Position numbers and translations under genes: made by a program
Shown: piece after piece, positions 25,661 through 32,884 of the stretch
How the letters are laid out: each line of letters begins with the position of its first letter
How positions within the stretch are numbered: position 1 is the first letter of the stretch
From: Nitrospirota bacterium
GTDB lineage: Bacteria > Nitrospirota > JACRHJ01
Assembly: GCA_021784575.1 (NCBI GenBank)
Contig: JAJYHX010000003.1
Location: 1-64,000 of the forward strand
Length of the DNA stretch: 64,000 bases
Reading direction: 5' to 3'
The notes under the pieces: model-generated
Database searches by the model: none
Told to the model about the DNA's origin: nothing
The model's input: only the letters and a program-made list of their open reading frames with translations

Positions 25661-25696
25661 GGAAATTCGGGACGTATCCTATATTTTCCATTTGCG
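25661..25696. repeat. Repeat D, third copy
   Basis: GGAAATTCGGGACGTATCC and then TATATTTTCCATTTGCG. It matches the two copies at 24973-25058 in order and spacing, so the AT-rich lipoprotein remnant is bracketed by this repeat. Confidence 0.5.
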
Positions 25697-25710
25697 ACTA
25701 TCTTCGCTCC

Positions 25711-26202
25711 TCAATCCTCCGCCGCGGCGAGCATCTTCTGGAAATCGTCCTCGAACAGCTTGACGAGTTCCGGGCTGTTCCTTATGACTTCCGGGCTGTA
25801 GTCCCGCCGCCGGGCGCCCGGGGAGAAGTCGTAGGAGCCCGCGATTACCTCTTTGCCGTCGATAATCATATACCTGTTACTTAGCGCATCTTTCTTTCTT
25901 ACGAGGACGCGCACGCCGCCGTTTAAAAGAATGTAGACTTGAGAGCTTTTTGTCATCGCGCTCCGGTCGAGGTAGACTACGACGTCCACGCCCGATTTAT
26001 GGAGCTTCACAAGCTCTCCGACAATCGCCGGAGAATGGATTCCGTATGCGGCCACCCATACCGTTTTCCTGGCGGCGGAAAGCTCCCTGAGTATATTGCA
26101 GGGCGCGTTCCGCACCGGGGACACAGCCGTCCTCCGGCTATGGCCGCACCCGGAGACGGCGATTGCCGCAATGAGAAGAAGAGTCGTGATTAGCCGACGC
26201 AT
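25711..26202 (-). CDS. PLD-like lipoprotein lacking the HxK catalytic pair
   Basis: A protein of 163 residues with a lipoprotein signal (LLIAAIAVSGCGHS), so anchored in the envelope. The rest follows a single phospholipase-D-like domain as in Nuc-type endonucleases: LRELSAARKTVWVAAYGIHS, VDVVVYLDRSAM, then MIIDGKEVIAGSYDFSPGA. At the HxK position the sequence reads SNRYMIIDG. The catalytic His and Lys are Asn and Tyr, while the Asp and the downstream GSYDFS remain. Hydrolase activity is therefore doubtful. A binding role or decay are alternatives. Confidence 0.7.
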   Translation of the reverse strand: MRRLITTLLLIAAIAVSGCGHSRRTAVSPVRNAPCNILRELSAARKTVWVAAYGIHSPAIVGELVKLHKSGVDVVVYLDRSAMTKSSQVYILLNGGVRVLVRKKDALSNRYMIIDGKEVIAGSYDFSPGARRRDYSPEVIRNSPELVKLFEDDFQKMLAAAED

Positions 26203-26260
26203 GCCTTAATTTACTCCATCACCCGCGCGTTCGCAACAATATTCTTTCTCCTCAATTTTA

Positions 26261-26289
26261 TTGACTTTCCAGACCGTTCCACGTAGACT
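26261..26289 (+). promoter_or_regulatory. Sigma70-type promoter for the dehydratase-like operon
   Basis: TTGACT (26261-26266), 17 bases, TAGACT (26284-26289), seven bases before ATG 26297. No Shine-Dalgarno is seen, so the transcript is probably leaderless. Confidence 0.6.
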
Positions 26290-26296
26290 TCTCCCG

Positions 26297-27304
26297 ATGG
26301 GAAAAATCGGATTTACCACCACCGTCCCCGTGGAAGTTATCCTCGCCGCGGGGCTTATTCCGGCAGACTTAAACAACATCTTCATAACCGGGGCCGACCC
26401 AGGCGACGTCGTTGACCGCGCGGAGACGCTCGGTTTCCCCCGGACGACCTGCGGCTGGATCAAGGGGATATACCTCTCTGCGAAGGAGGCGGGGATAACG
26501 GACGTCGTTGCCGTTACGCAGGGGGACTGCTCGAATACGCACGCCCTGATGGAGCTCTGGCAGGCGGACGGGATGAACATCATGCCGTTCGCGTATCCGT
26601 ACGACCGGGACAGAGACCTGCTCAGGCTCCAGATGCGAAAACTCATGGACGCGCTCGGGACGAGCGAGGAAAAAACGGACAAGGTCTTCCGGGAATTGGC
26701 GCCGCTAAGGACGAAACTTAAGCGCGTGGACGAGATGACATGGAAGGACGGCAATGTCACGGGCGCGGAAAACCACCTCTGGCTTGTGTCCGCGAGCGAT
26801 TTCGACGGCGACAGGGATGACTTCGAGGCGCGGCTGGATGCTTTTTTAAAAGAGGCGGAGAAGCGCGAAACCGCTCCCACGGGTCGGCCCGGCGCCGGCC
26901 TGCCGGCTGTCCGCCTCGGATATATCGGGGTGCCGCCGATATTCACGGACATCTACGAGACGGCCGCGCGCTCGGGAGCGCACGTGGTATATAACGAAGT
27001 GCAGAGGCAGTTCTCCATGCCGCACGATACGGACAATTTATACGAACAATACGCCCGCTACACCTATCCCTACGACGTCTTCGGGCGCATCCGTGACATA
27101 AAAGAAGAGATAAAACTCCGGCGCATCGACGGCATAATACACTACTGCCAGAGCTTCTGCTTCAGGGCGATAGAAGACCTTATAGTAAGGCGCGAGCTGA
27201 AGCTCCCCGTCCTGACAATCGAAGGCGACAGACCGGGGCCGGTGGACGCCAGAACGCGCATCCGGCTGGAAGGGTTCGTCGAGATGCTGCGGGACATGAA
27301 ATGA
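26297..27304 (+). CDS. 2-hydroxyacyl-CoA dehydratase D-component-like (HgdB/double-cubane family) protein
   Basis: From ATG 26297 the protein has 335 residues. It matches the HgdB/BcrB superfamily: GKIGFTTTVPVEVILAAGLI at the start, RTTCGWIKGIY, AVTQGDCSNTHALMELW, FAYPYDRDRDLL and IIHYCQSFCFRAIEDLI, then TRIRLEGFVEML. Cysteines 52, 78, 284 and 288, the only ones seen, could hold an Fe-S cluster. Family members are activated by an ATP-driven one-electron donor, and the next gene encodes such an activator. A TTG frame start at 26261 coincides with the -35 box and was rejected. There is no second HgdA-like subunit, so it may act as a homodimer. The substrate is unknown. Confidence 0.85.
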   Translation: MGKIGFTTTVPVEVILAAGLIPADLNNIFITGADPGDVVDRAETLGFPRTTCGWIKGIYLSAKEAGITDVVAVTQGDCSNTHALMELWQADGMNIMPFAYPYDRDRDLLRLQMRKLMDALGTSEEKTDKVFRELAPLRTKLKRVDEMTWKDGNVTGAENHLWLVSASDFDGDRDDFEARLDAFLKEAEKRETAPTGRPGAGLPAVRLGYIGVPPIFTDIYETAARSGAHVVYNEVQRQFSMPHDTDNLYEQYARYTYPYDVFGRIRDIKEEIKLRRIDGIIHYCQSFCFRAIEDLIVRRELKLPVLTIEGDRPGPVDARTRIRLEGFVEMLRDMK

Positions 27305-27308
27305 CCGG

Positions 27309-27420
27309 CAATTATGGGAGCATCCTCGCAGAAAAAATATCTTGAACGTAAAACAAAGCTATAACCCAAAACAGTATTATTGTGAATAATATTTTCTCGG
27401 AGAGGATGCTCCCATAATTG
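27309..27420. repeat. 112-bp MITE-like element with 19-bp perfect inverted ends
   Basis: CAATTATGGGAGCATCCTC (27309-27327) is repeated as its exact reverse complement at 27402-27420. The similarity continues imperfectly inward (AGAAAAAATAT against ATATTTTCTC). The 74-base interior is AT-rich and non-coding. It lies between the dehydratase-like gene and its activator. No target duplication is obvious. Confidence 0.8.
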
Positions 27421-27437
27421 AACCTGGGAAACGAAAA

Positions 27438-28184
27438 ATGATCCGATGCGGGATGGATTTGGGAAGCAGGACGGTGAAGCTTGTCCTCGACGAGGACGGC
27501 GAAATCACGCTGAAGAGGAGCTTCGACACCGCCGCGTTCTACCGCGAATTCTGGAAGAGCAATGACGGCGAGCTCCGCGTGGACACGGCGCGGCTCGGCC
27601 TGCCGGAGAGCGGCCTTACCGTCACGGGCTACGGCAGGAACGCCGTTAAGGTTAAAGGCGCGCAGGTAATCTCCGAGGTGAAGGCGCATTGCATGGGCGC
27701 GGCGCGGCAGACGGGTCTTGACGACTTCGTCCTCCTCGACATCGGCGGGCAGGATACAAAAATCGCAAGGGTATCTGGCGGCAGGATGGAGAACTTCATG
27801 ATGAACGACAAGTGCGCCGCGTCGTCCGGGCGATATATCGAGAACATGTGCGGCGTGCTCCAGATGCCGCTCGACGAAATATCGCGCCACTTCGAGAACC
27901 CCGCGCGCCTCTCGGCCACATGCGCGATATTCGGGGAGAGCGAGATAATCCAGAAGATAACGGAGGGGACGCCGCCGGGCGAGATTGCGGCCGGCGTGAA
28001 CCTCTCCGTCGTGAAGCGCGTCCTCCCGATGCTTGCGAGGTTCCCGGACGGGCCGATTGTCTTCGCGGGCGGAGTCGCAAGGAACAAGGCGGTGACATAT
28101 TTCATAAAGGAACGGACCGGCCGGGAGGTGATTGTCGTCCCGGAGCCGGTATACAACGGGGCGATAGGATGCGCGTACTTGTAA
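27438..28184 (+). CDS. Acyl-CoA dehydratase/reductase activase (HgdC, BadF/BcrA family)
   Basis: A protein of 248 residues of the ASKHA fold. It uses ATP to drive a low-potential electron into a partner dehydratase or reductase. GMDLGSRTVKLVL (phosphate 1) is at the N-terminus, LLDIGGQDTKIARV (phosphate 2) near residue 100 and VFAGGVARNKAVTYFI (adenosine) near 210. The two cysteines expected to share a dimer-bridging [4Fe-4S] cluster are in NDKCAASSGRYIENM and SATCAIFGESEII. It follows the dehydratase-like gene after the inverted-repeat element and overlaps the next gene by 16 bases. Confidence 0.92.
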   Translation: MIRCGMDLGSRTVKLVLDEDGEITLKRSFDTAAFYREFWKSNDGELRVDTARLGLPESGLTVTGYGRNAVKVKGAQVISEVKAHCMGAARQTGLDDFVLLDIGGQDTKIARVSGGRMENFMMNDKCAASSGRYIENMCGVLQMPLDEISRHFENPARLSATCAIFGESEIIQKITEGTPPGEIAAGVNLSVVKRVLPMLARFPDGPIVFAGGVARNKAVTYFIKERTGREVIVVPEPVYNGAIGCAYL

Positions 28185-29626
28185 TCAGCACAAACAGAGA
28201 GATGTCCCCGCAGCCGGTTGCGCCGGTCGGCGCGGCGTGGATTGCGGAGGCGCTCTCACAGGCGGGTTTCAATACGCGCCTTCTCGATCTGTCTTTCGAG
28301 AAATACCCCGCCCGCAGGGTATTGAAGGAGCTTGCCGAATTCAGCCCCGAAGGCATTGCCGTCTCCGTCCGGAACGCGGACAACGGGGACTTCCTTAACC
28401 CCAGGAGCTTCCTGCCGGAAGTAAAGGAGATAACCGGGATTATCAGGGACAACAGCTCCGCGCGCATCATAATCGGCGGCCCCGGAGTCAGCATAATGCC
28501 CCGTGAGATGCTGGACTACCTCGGGCTTGACTGGGCCTGCATGGGCGAGGGCGAGGAGGCGGTCGCCGCATTCTTCAAGGCCGGAAAACCGGAGGACGCG
28601 GCTGGTTTTCCGGGCATAGTCTCAAGAAAATCGCCCCGGCATTGCGCGGAGCGCAGACAGTGGATAAAGCCGGACACCGTAAGACCCAGGCTGCACGGGT
28701 GGGTGGACGTGAAGCGGTATCTGAAGTTCGAGCCTGTCCTGCCCGTGCAGGGGAAGAGGGGCTGCGCCAACAACTGCCTGTATTGCACCTACAACCGCAT
28801 CGAGGGCCGGTTCTGGAGGCTCCGGGATCCGTCCGTCGTAACGGAGGAGATTTCCGAGCTGATATTCCGCACGGGCGCCCGGACGTTCGAGTTCGTGGAC
28901 AGCATATTCAACCAGCCGGAAGGCTACATGGAGGCCCTGCTCGAAGAGATTATAAGATGGGACCTTAAGGCGAAATTCCACGTGTCGTCCATGAGCCCGA
29001 AGGGCCTGACCAAAAAACAGGTCTCCCTGATGGAGCGTGCGGGCATAACCGCCGCCGGCATAACGCCCGAAGCCGCCGCGGACGAGACGCTCGGCTCGCT
29101 CCGTAAGGGATTCGGCGAGCCGGAGGTTTACAGGGCGGCGGAAATCTTGAACGGCTCGTCCATAAAAATGCTCTGGTGCTTCCTCATGGGCGGCCCGAAA
29201 GAGGACGAGACCACGGTCAAAAAGACGCTAAAGTTTATAAACGCGATCCCGTCGAAGGACAAGGCGTTTCTAACCGCCGGCATCCGCATATATCCGCACA
29301 CCGGTATGCACGAGCTGGCGATACGGGAGGGAATACTCCCGCCATCGGAGACTCTGCTGATGCCTTCGTTTTATTTCACGGACAGGCTCTCTCCGGACGA
29401 GATGAGAAAGATGCTGGAAGAGGGCCTCAGCGACAGCCGCAAGGTGATTTTCCTGACGGACACGAACTTCCCGTCGCTTGGGGCCTTGCGCTGGATCGGC
29501 ACAAAGCTTAAGCTCCCCTCGCCCTTCTGGAGCTACGCGAACTACATGAACCTGATGCTCTCCGGGAGAAGGGTGATAAACAGGGAGTGGCGCGGGGCGA
29601 ATTCTATTGACAACTCGCGCCGTTGA
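28169..29626 (+). CDS. B12-binding-domain radical SAM protein
   Basis: From ATG 28169, overlapping the activase by 16 bases, the protein has 485 residues. Residues 1 to about 150 form a Rossmann-like B12-binding domain: MRVLVISTNREMSPQPVAPV and IIIGGPGVSIMPREML, then ACMGEGEEAVAAFF. The radical SAM core starts near residue 190 with the cluster motif CANNCLYC. It continues with FEFVDSIFNQPEGYMEALLE and LWCFLMGGPKEDETT. The chemistry of this subfamily cannot be read from the sequence. Tight overlap with the activase suggests a shared pathway. The long frame upstream to 27812 is only the shadow of the activase gene. Confidence 0.88.
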   Translation: MRVLVISTNREMSPQPVAPVGAAWIAEALSQAGFNTRLLDLSFEKYPARRVLKELAEFSPEGIAVSVRNADNGDFLNPRSFLPEVKEITGIIRDNSSARIIIGGPGVSIMPREMLDYLGLDWACMGEGEEAVAAFFKAGKPEDAAGFPGIVSRKSPRHCAERRQWIKPDTVRPRLHGWVDVKRYLKFEPVLPVQGKRGCANNCLYCTYNRIEGRFWRLRDPSVVTEEISELIFRTGARTFEFVDSIFNQPEGYMEALLEEIIRWDLKAKFHVSSMSPKGLTKKQVSLMERAGITAAGITPEAAADETLGSLRKGFGEPEVYRAAEILNGSSIKMLWCFLMGGPKEDETTVKKTLKFINAIPSKDKAFLTAGIRIYPHTGMHELAIREGILPPSETLLMPSFYFTDRLSPDEMRKMLEEGLSDSRKVIFLTDTNFPSLGALRWIGTKLKLPSPFWSYANYMNLMLSGRRVINREWRGANSIDNSRR

Positions 29627-29636
29627 ATGTTATATA
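29607..29636 (+). promoter_or_regulatory. Sigma70-type promoter for ndk
   Basis: TTGACA (29607-29612), 18 bases, TATATA (29631-29636). It overlaps the end of the radical SAM gene, 43 bases before the ndk ATG. Confidence 0.6.
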
Positions 29637-29679
29637 ACTTCGCTCAACCACTTAAAATCATGGAGGCTTGAGGAGGATT

Positions 29680-30099
29680 ATGGAAAGAACGCTTTCGATA
29701 GTCAAACCGGACGGCGTCAGGCAGGGAAACATCGGCGACGTCGTATCCACGTTCGAGAAAAACGGCCTGAAGGTTGCGGCCATGAAGATGATACACATGG
29801 ATAAAAAAGAGGCCGAAGGGTTCTACGCCGTGCACAGGGAGAGGCCGTTCTTCGGCTCGCTTACGGACTTCATGTCCTCCGGGCCGTGCGTGGTAATGGT
29901 GCTCGAAGGCGAAAACGCCATTGCCAGGAACCGCGAGCTCATGGGCGCAACGAACCCGGCGAACGCCGCCCCAGGAACGCTCAGGAAGCGTTTCGCAACG
30001 TCCGTGGAGCAGAACGTCGTGCACGGCTCCGACGCGCCTGAGACGGCGGCTTACGAGATTGGCTACTTCTTCAACCAGCTCGAGATTGTGAATAAATAA
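29680..30099 (+). CDS. ndk: Nucleoside diphosphate kinase
   Basis: A protein of 139 residues, the standard size. It balances nucleoside triphosphate pools by phosphate transfer through a histidine. [20 protein letters not shown] opens it, [20 protein letters not shown] follows and [12 protein letters not shown] contains the catalytic His near residue 116. ATG 29680 has AGGAGG six bases upstream and is preferred over the in-frame ATG at 29668. A single-gene unit with its own promoter and terminator. Confidence 0.97.
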   Translation: MERTLSIVKPDGVRQGNIGDVVSTFEKNGLKVAAMKMIHMDKKEAEGFYAVHRERPFFGSLTDFMSSGPCVVMVLEGENAIARNRELMGATNPANAAPGTLRKRFATSVEQNVVHGSDAPETAAYEIGYFFNQLEIVNK

Positions 30100-30125
30100 C
30101 CGGAACCAGGCCGGGATTTAAAGCT

Positions 30126-30167
30126 AAAAAATGCAAGCATTGCTTAAATGATGCTTGCATTTTTTTA
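30126..30167 (+). terminator. Rho-independent terminator after ndk
   Basis: The 15-base arms AAAAAATGCAAGCAT and ATGCTTGCATTTTTT flank a ten-base loop and run into a T-tract. Confidence 0.9.
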
Positions 30168-30207
30168 TTTCGTATGCTAAATATGTAAGCATATGGAGGA
30201 TGCAAGC

Positions 30208-32142
30208 ATGAATAACGACACCGTAACCGGCAAGGCAAGGGGCGGGAAGGCGCGCGCGGAGAAGCTCACTCCCGGCCAGAGAAGGGAAATCGCGCGCAGG
30301 GCGGCGGAAGCAAGATGGCAATCCGAAACAAACAAGGCGGGGATTACAATGAACAACGAAAACAGGCTCCTTAAGGAGCGAACAAAGTTTGAGCTTCAGG
30401 ACGTCTCCGAACCCAACCTGTTCCGGGAATACTTCCCGTATTCGGAGGTGCCTAAGCTCCCGTTTTCAGACCGCATCGTGCCGATGGAGCTTCCGAAGGA
30501 CATTTTCATTACGGATACCACCTTCCGGGACGGGCAGCAGTCCCGCCCGCCGTATACGCCGGCCGAGATGGCGGCAATCTTCGACTTCCTGCACAGGATG
30601 AGCGGCGAGAGAGGCGTCATAAGACAGACTGAATTTTTCCTTTATTCCGACAAGGACAAGGAGGCCGTCCGGCTCTGCATGGAGCGCGGATACCGCTTCC
30701 CGGAGATTACCGGCTGGATACGCGCGGTAAAGAGCGACTTCCAGCTCGTGAAGGACATGGGCCTCAAGGAGACCGGCATTCTCGTCTCCTGCTCGGACTA
30801 CCACATATTCCTTAAGCTGGGCATGACGCGCAAGAAGGCGATGGAGCAGTACATGTCCGTCATAAAGGCCGCGCTCGACGCGGGCATCATACCGCGCTGC
30901 CACTTCGAGGACATAACGAGGGCGGACTTCCCCGGCTTCGTGATACCATTCGCGCAGGAGCTTATGCGGCTGTCCGAAGAGGCGCGCATACCCATCAAAA
31001 TCCGCGCGTGCGACACGATGGGATACGGCGTGCCCTATACAGGCGCGGCGCTCCCAAGGGGCGTGCCGGAGATAATATACTCCTTAAGGCGTCATGCGGG
31101 AGTCCCGCCGGAGCTTCTGGAGTGGCACGGGCACAACGACTTCCACAAGGGCCTTGTCAACGCCACGACCGCATGGCTTTACGGCTGCGCCTCGGCCAAC
31201 GGCGCGCTCCTGGGATTCGGAGAGCGCACCGGCAACACGCCCGTTGAGGCGCTGCTGGTGGAATATGCGAGCATCACCGGCGGGACAAACGGCGCCGACC
31301 TCACAGCAATAACCGAGATGGCCGGATATTTCCAGCGGGAGCTGAAATTTAACGTCCCGGCCAACTTCCCGTTCGTCGGCGCGGACTTCAACAACACCGC
31401 CGCGGGCATACACGCCGACGGCGCGATGAAGAACGAGGAGATATATAATATCTTCGACACGACAAGGCTTCTGAACCGCCCGATGGGCGTCATAATAACG
31501 GACAAGTCCGGGATCGCGGGCATCGCGCTCTGGGCCAGCAACTACCTCGGCCTTTCCGGGGAGAAGGCCGTGGACAAGCGGCATCCCGGAGTGGCCAAGA
31601 TACACAAGTGGGTCATGGAGCAGTACGCCCAGGGACGCACGACCAATATCTCCCGCGACGAGATGGCGGAGAAGGTGAAGAAACACCTCTCAGAGTTCCT
31701 GGTCTCCGACCTCGACGTCATAAAGCAGAAGGCCCGGGATGTCGCAGTCCATCTAATCGAAGGCGTCGTGGCGGAAGAGGCGTTCAGGCGGATAAACAAA
31801 AAAGGCATGGAGGCGGCCCTGCAGAAGCTCCTCGACGAAAATCCGTTCATACAGTTCGCCTATGTCGTGAATACCGAGGGCAGGAAGGTTACGAAGAACC
31901 TCACGCAGATAATCGACCGGGCTACATACGAGCACTTCGGCCTGGACGAGGACTTCTCGGACAGAAGCTGGTTCATCAACCCCATGAAGGACGGAAAGAC
32001 CTTCGTGACGAACTTCTACACCTCCAAGATTACCGGGGCGCTGGCAATAACCGTCTCCACGCCCGTCCGGGACAACGGGGACGACATTATCGGCGTCCTG
32101 GGCATCGACATGAAGTTCGAGGACCTTGTGAAGGCGGAATAA
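30208..32142 (+). CDS. Citrate/isopropylmalate-synthase-like enzyme (HMGL family) fused to a C-terminal Cache-type domain
   Basis: A protein of 644 residues from ATG 30208 (GGAGG eight bases upstream). Residues 1-40 are a basic GGKARAEKLTPGQRREIARR segment. The catalytic TIM barrel runs about 95-400: ITDTTFRDGQQSR (metal Asp), FEDITRADFPGF, LEWHGHNDFHKG (HxH metal site) and NNTAAGIHADGAMK. The family condenses acetyl-CoA with 2-oxoacids (isopropylmalate, homocitrate, Re-citrate synthases). Next to frd and suc genes, Re-citrate synthase is the favoured guess but unproven. Residues about 545-644 (AYVVNTEGRKVT, DFSDRSWFINPM, TVSTPVRDNGDDIIGVLGID) look like a PDC/Cache ligand-binding domain, normally extracytoplasmic. 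No membrane segment is present. An internal ATG at 30349 could give a shorter form. Confidence 0.8.
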   Translation: MNNDTVTGKARGGKARAEKLTPGQRREIARRAAEARWQSETNKAGITMNNENRLLKERTKFELQDVSEPNLFREYFPYSEVPKLPFSDRIVPMELPKDIFITDTTFRDGQQSRPPYTPAEMAAIFDFLHRMSGERGVIRQTEFFLYSDKDKEAVRLCMERGYRFPEITGWIRAVKSDFQLVKDMGLKETGILVSCSDYHIFLKLGMTRKKAMEQYMSVIKAALDAGIIPRCHFEDITRADFPGFVIPFAQELMRLSEEARIPIKIRACDTMGYGVPYTGAALPRGVPEIIYSLRRHAGVPPELLEWHGHNDFHKGLVNATTAWLYGCASANGALLGFGERTGNTPVEALLVEYASITGGTNGADLTAITEMAGYFQRELKFNVPANFPFVGADFNNTAAGIHADGAMKNEEIYNIFDTTRLLNRPMGVIITDKSGIAGIALWASNYLGLSGEKAVDKRHPGVAKIHKWVMEQYAQGRTTNISRDEMAEKVKKHLSEFLVSDLDVIKQKARDVAVHLIEGVVAEEAFRRINKKGMEAALQKLLDENPFIQFAYVVNTEGRKVTKNLTQIIDRATYEHFGLDEDFSDRSWFINPMKDGKTFVTNFYTSKITGALAITVSTPVRDNGDDIIGVLGIDMKFEDLVKAE

Positions 32143-32194
32143 GGCCGTGTTCGCGGGTCGTGAAAAGACCGTATAGCGGAAAAAATATTTCAAG

Positions 32195-32229
32195 AGCCGT
32201 GTTTGTCACAGCGCATCGCGGCTTTTTTG
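32195..32229 (+). terminator. Rho-independent terminator after the synthase gene
   Basis: AGCCGTG and CGCGGCT pair with one G-U, separated by a 15-base loop and followed by a T-run. It lies 53 bases past the stop. Confidence 0.65.
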
Positions 32230-32236
32230 TTATAAT
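32228..32236 (+). promoter_or_regulatory. Extended -10 element upstream of frdC
   Basis: TGTTATAAT is a consensus extended -10 box. No good -35 at 17 bases was found. The leader to frdC would be about 45 bases and has no clear Shine-Dalgarno. Confidence 0.45.
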
Positions 32237-32287
32237 AAGCAAAAGGTTGCCACGAACACGAATAACTAACGCGGACCACTGCTTTTT

Positions 32288-32884
32288 ATGACCCTCTCCG
32301 ATAATTTATTCTGGCGCAGGCTGCACTCCTTCGCGGGGGTCGTCCCCCTCGGCGGGTTTTTGTTGTTCCATATCTTCGAGAACTCCTACTCCTACGGCGG
32401 GCCGGAGTTCTACAACGAACATATCGCCCCGCTTCGGCAAATCCCTTACCTGCTTTTCATAGAGGCCGCCGTCATATACATCCCGCTCGCATATCACGCC
32501 TTCTATGGCGTGTACATATGGTCAACGGGCAAGAACAACGTCCTGCAATACCGCTACACCGGAAACTGGCTATATACTCTCCAGCGCTGGACGGGCGTGT
32601 TCGTCTTGTTCTTCGTGATATTCCACATCATCGACCAGCGCATAAGAACGATACCGTCCTTCGAGAACGTGGCCGGGTCTCTGCATCACCCGTTGATTCT
32701 CGTCTTCTATATCCTCGGCGTGGCGGCCGCGGCGTTTCACATGGGCAACGGCCTTTGGAATACGCTGATAAAATGGGGTTTCACGTCCGGCTCCGGGAGC
32801 CAGAGGATAACGGGGATAGCGTTCACGGTCTTCTGGATACTCCTCGGCGCGGCGGGGATAAAGGCGCTGGTTAATTTCTTATGA
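32288..32884 (+). CDS. frdC: Succinate dehydrogenase/fumarate reductase cytochrome b subunit
   Basis: A protein of 198 residues with five hydrophobic segments, the single-anchor, di-heme-type arrangement of Bacillus SdhC and Wolinella FrdC. Candidate heme ligands include RLHSFAGVVPL, LFHIFENS, YHAFYGV, FFVIFHIID and AAFHMGNGLWNT. It anchors the flavoprotein and iron-sulfur subunits and exchanges electrons with quinone. Its TGA stop overlaps the frdA start as ATGA. Confidence 0.9.
   Translation: MTLSDNLFWRRLHSFAGVVPLGGFLLFHIFENSYSYGGPEFYNEHIAPLRQIPYLLFIEAAVIYIPLAYHAFYGVYIWSTGKNNVLQYRYTGNWLYTLQRWTGVFVLFFVIFHIIDQRIRTIPSFENVAGSLHHPLILVFYILGVAAAAFHMGNGLWNTLIKWGFTSGSGSQRITGIAFTVFWILLGAAGIKALVNFL

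Noticed and set aside
27309-27420. Complete insertion sequence
   Set aside because: Only 112 bases, no transposase frame and no clear target duplication. At most a miniature element.
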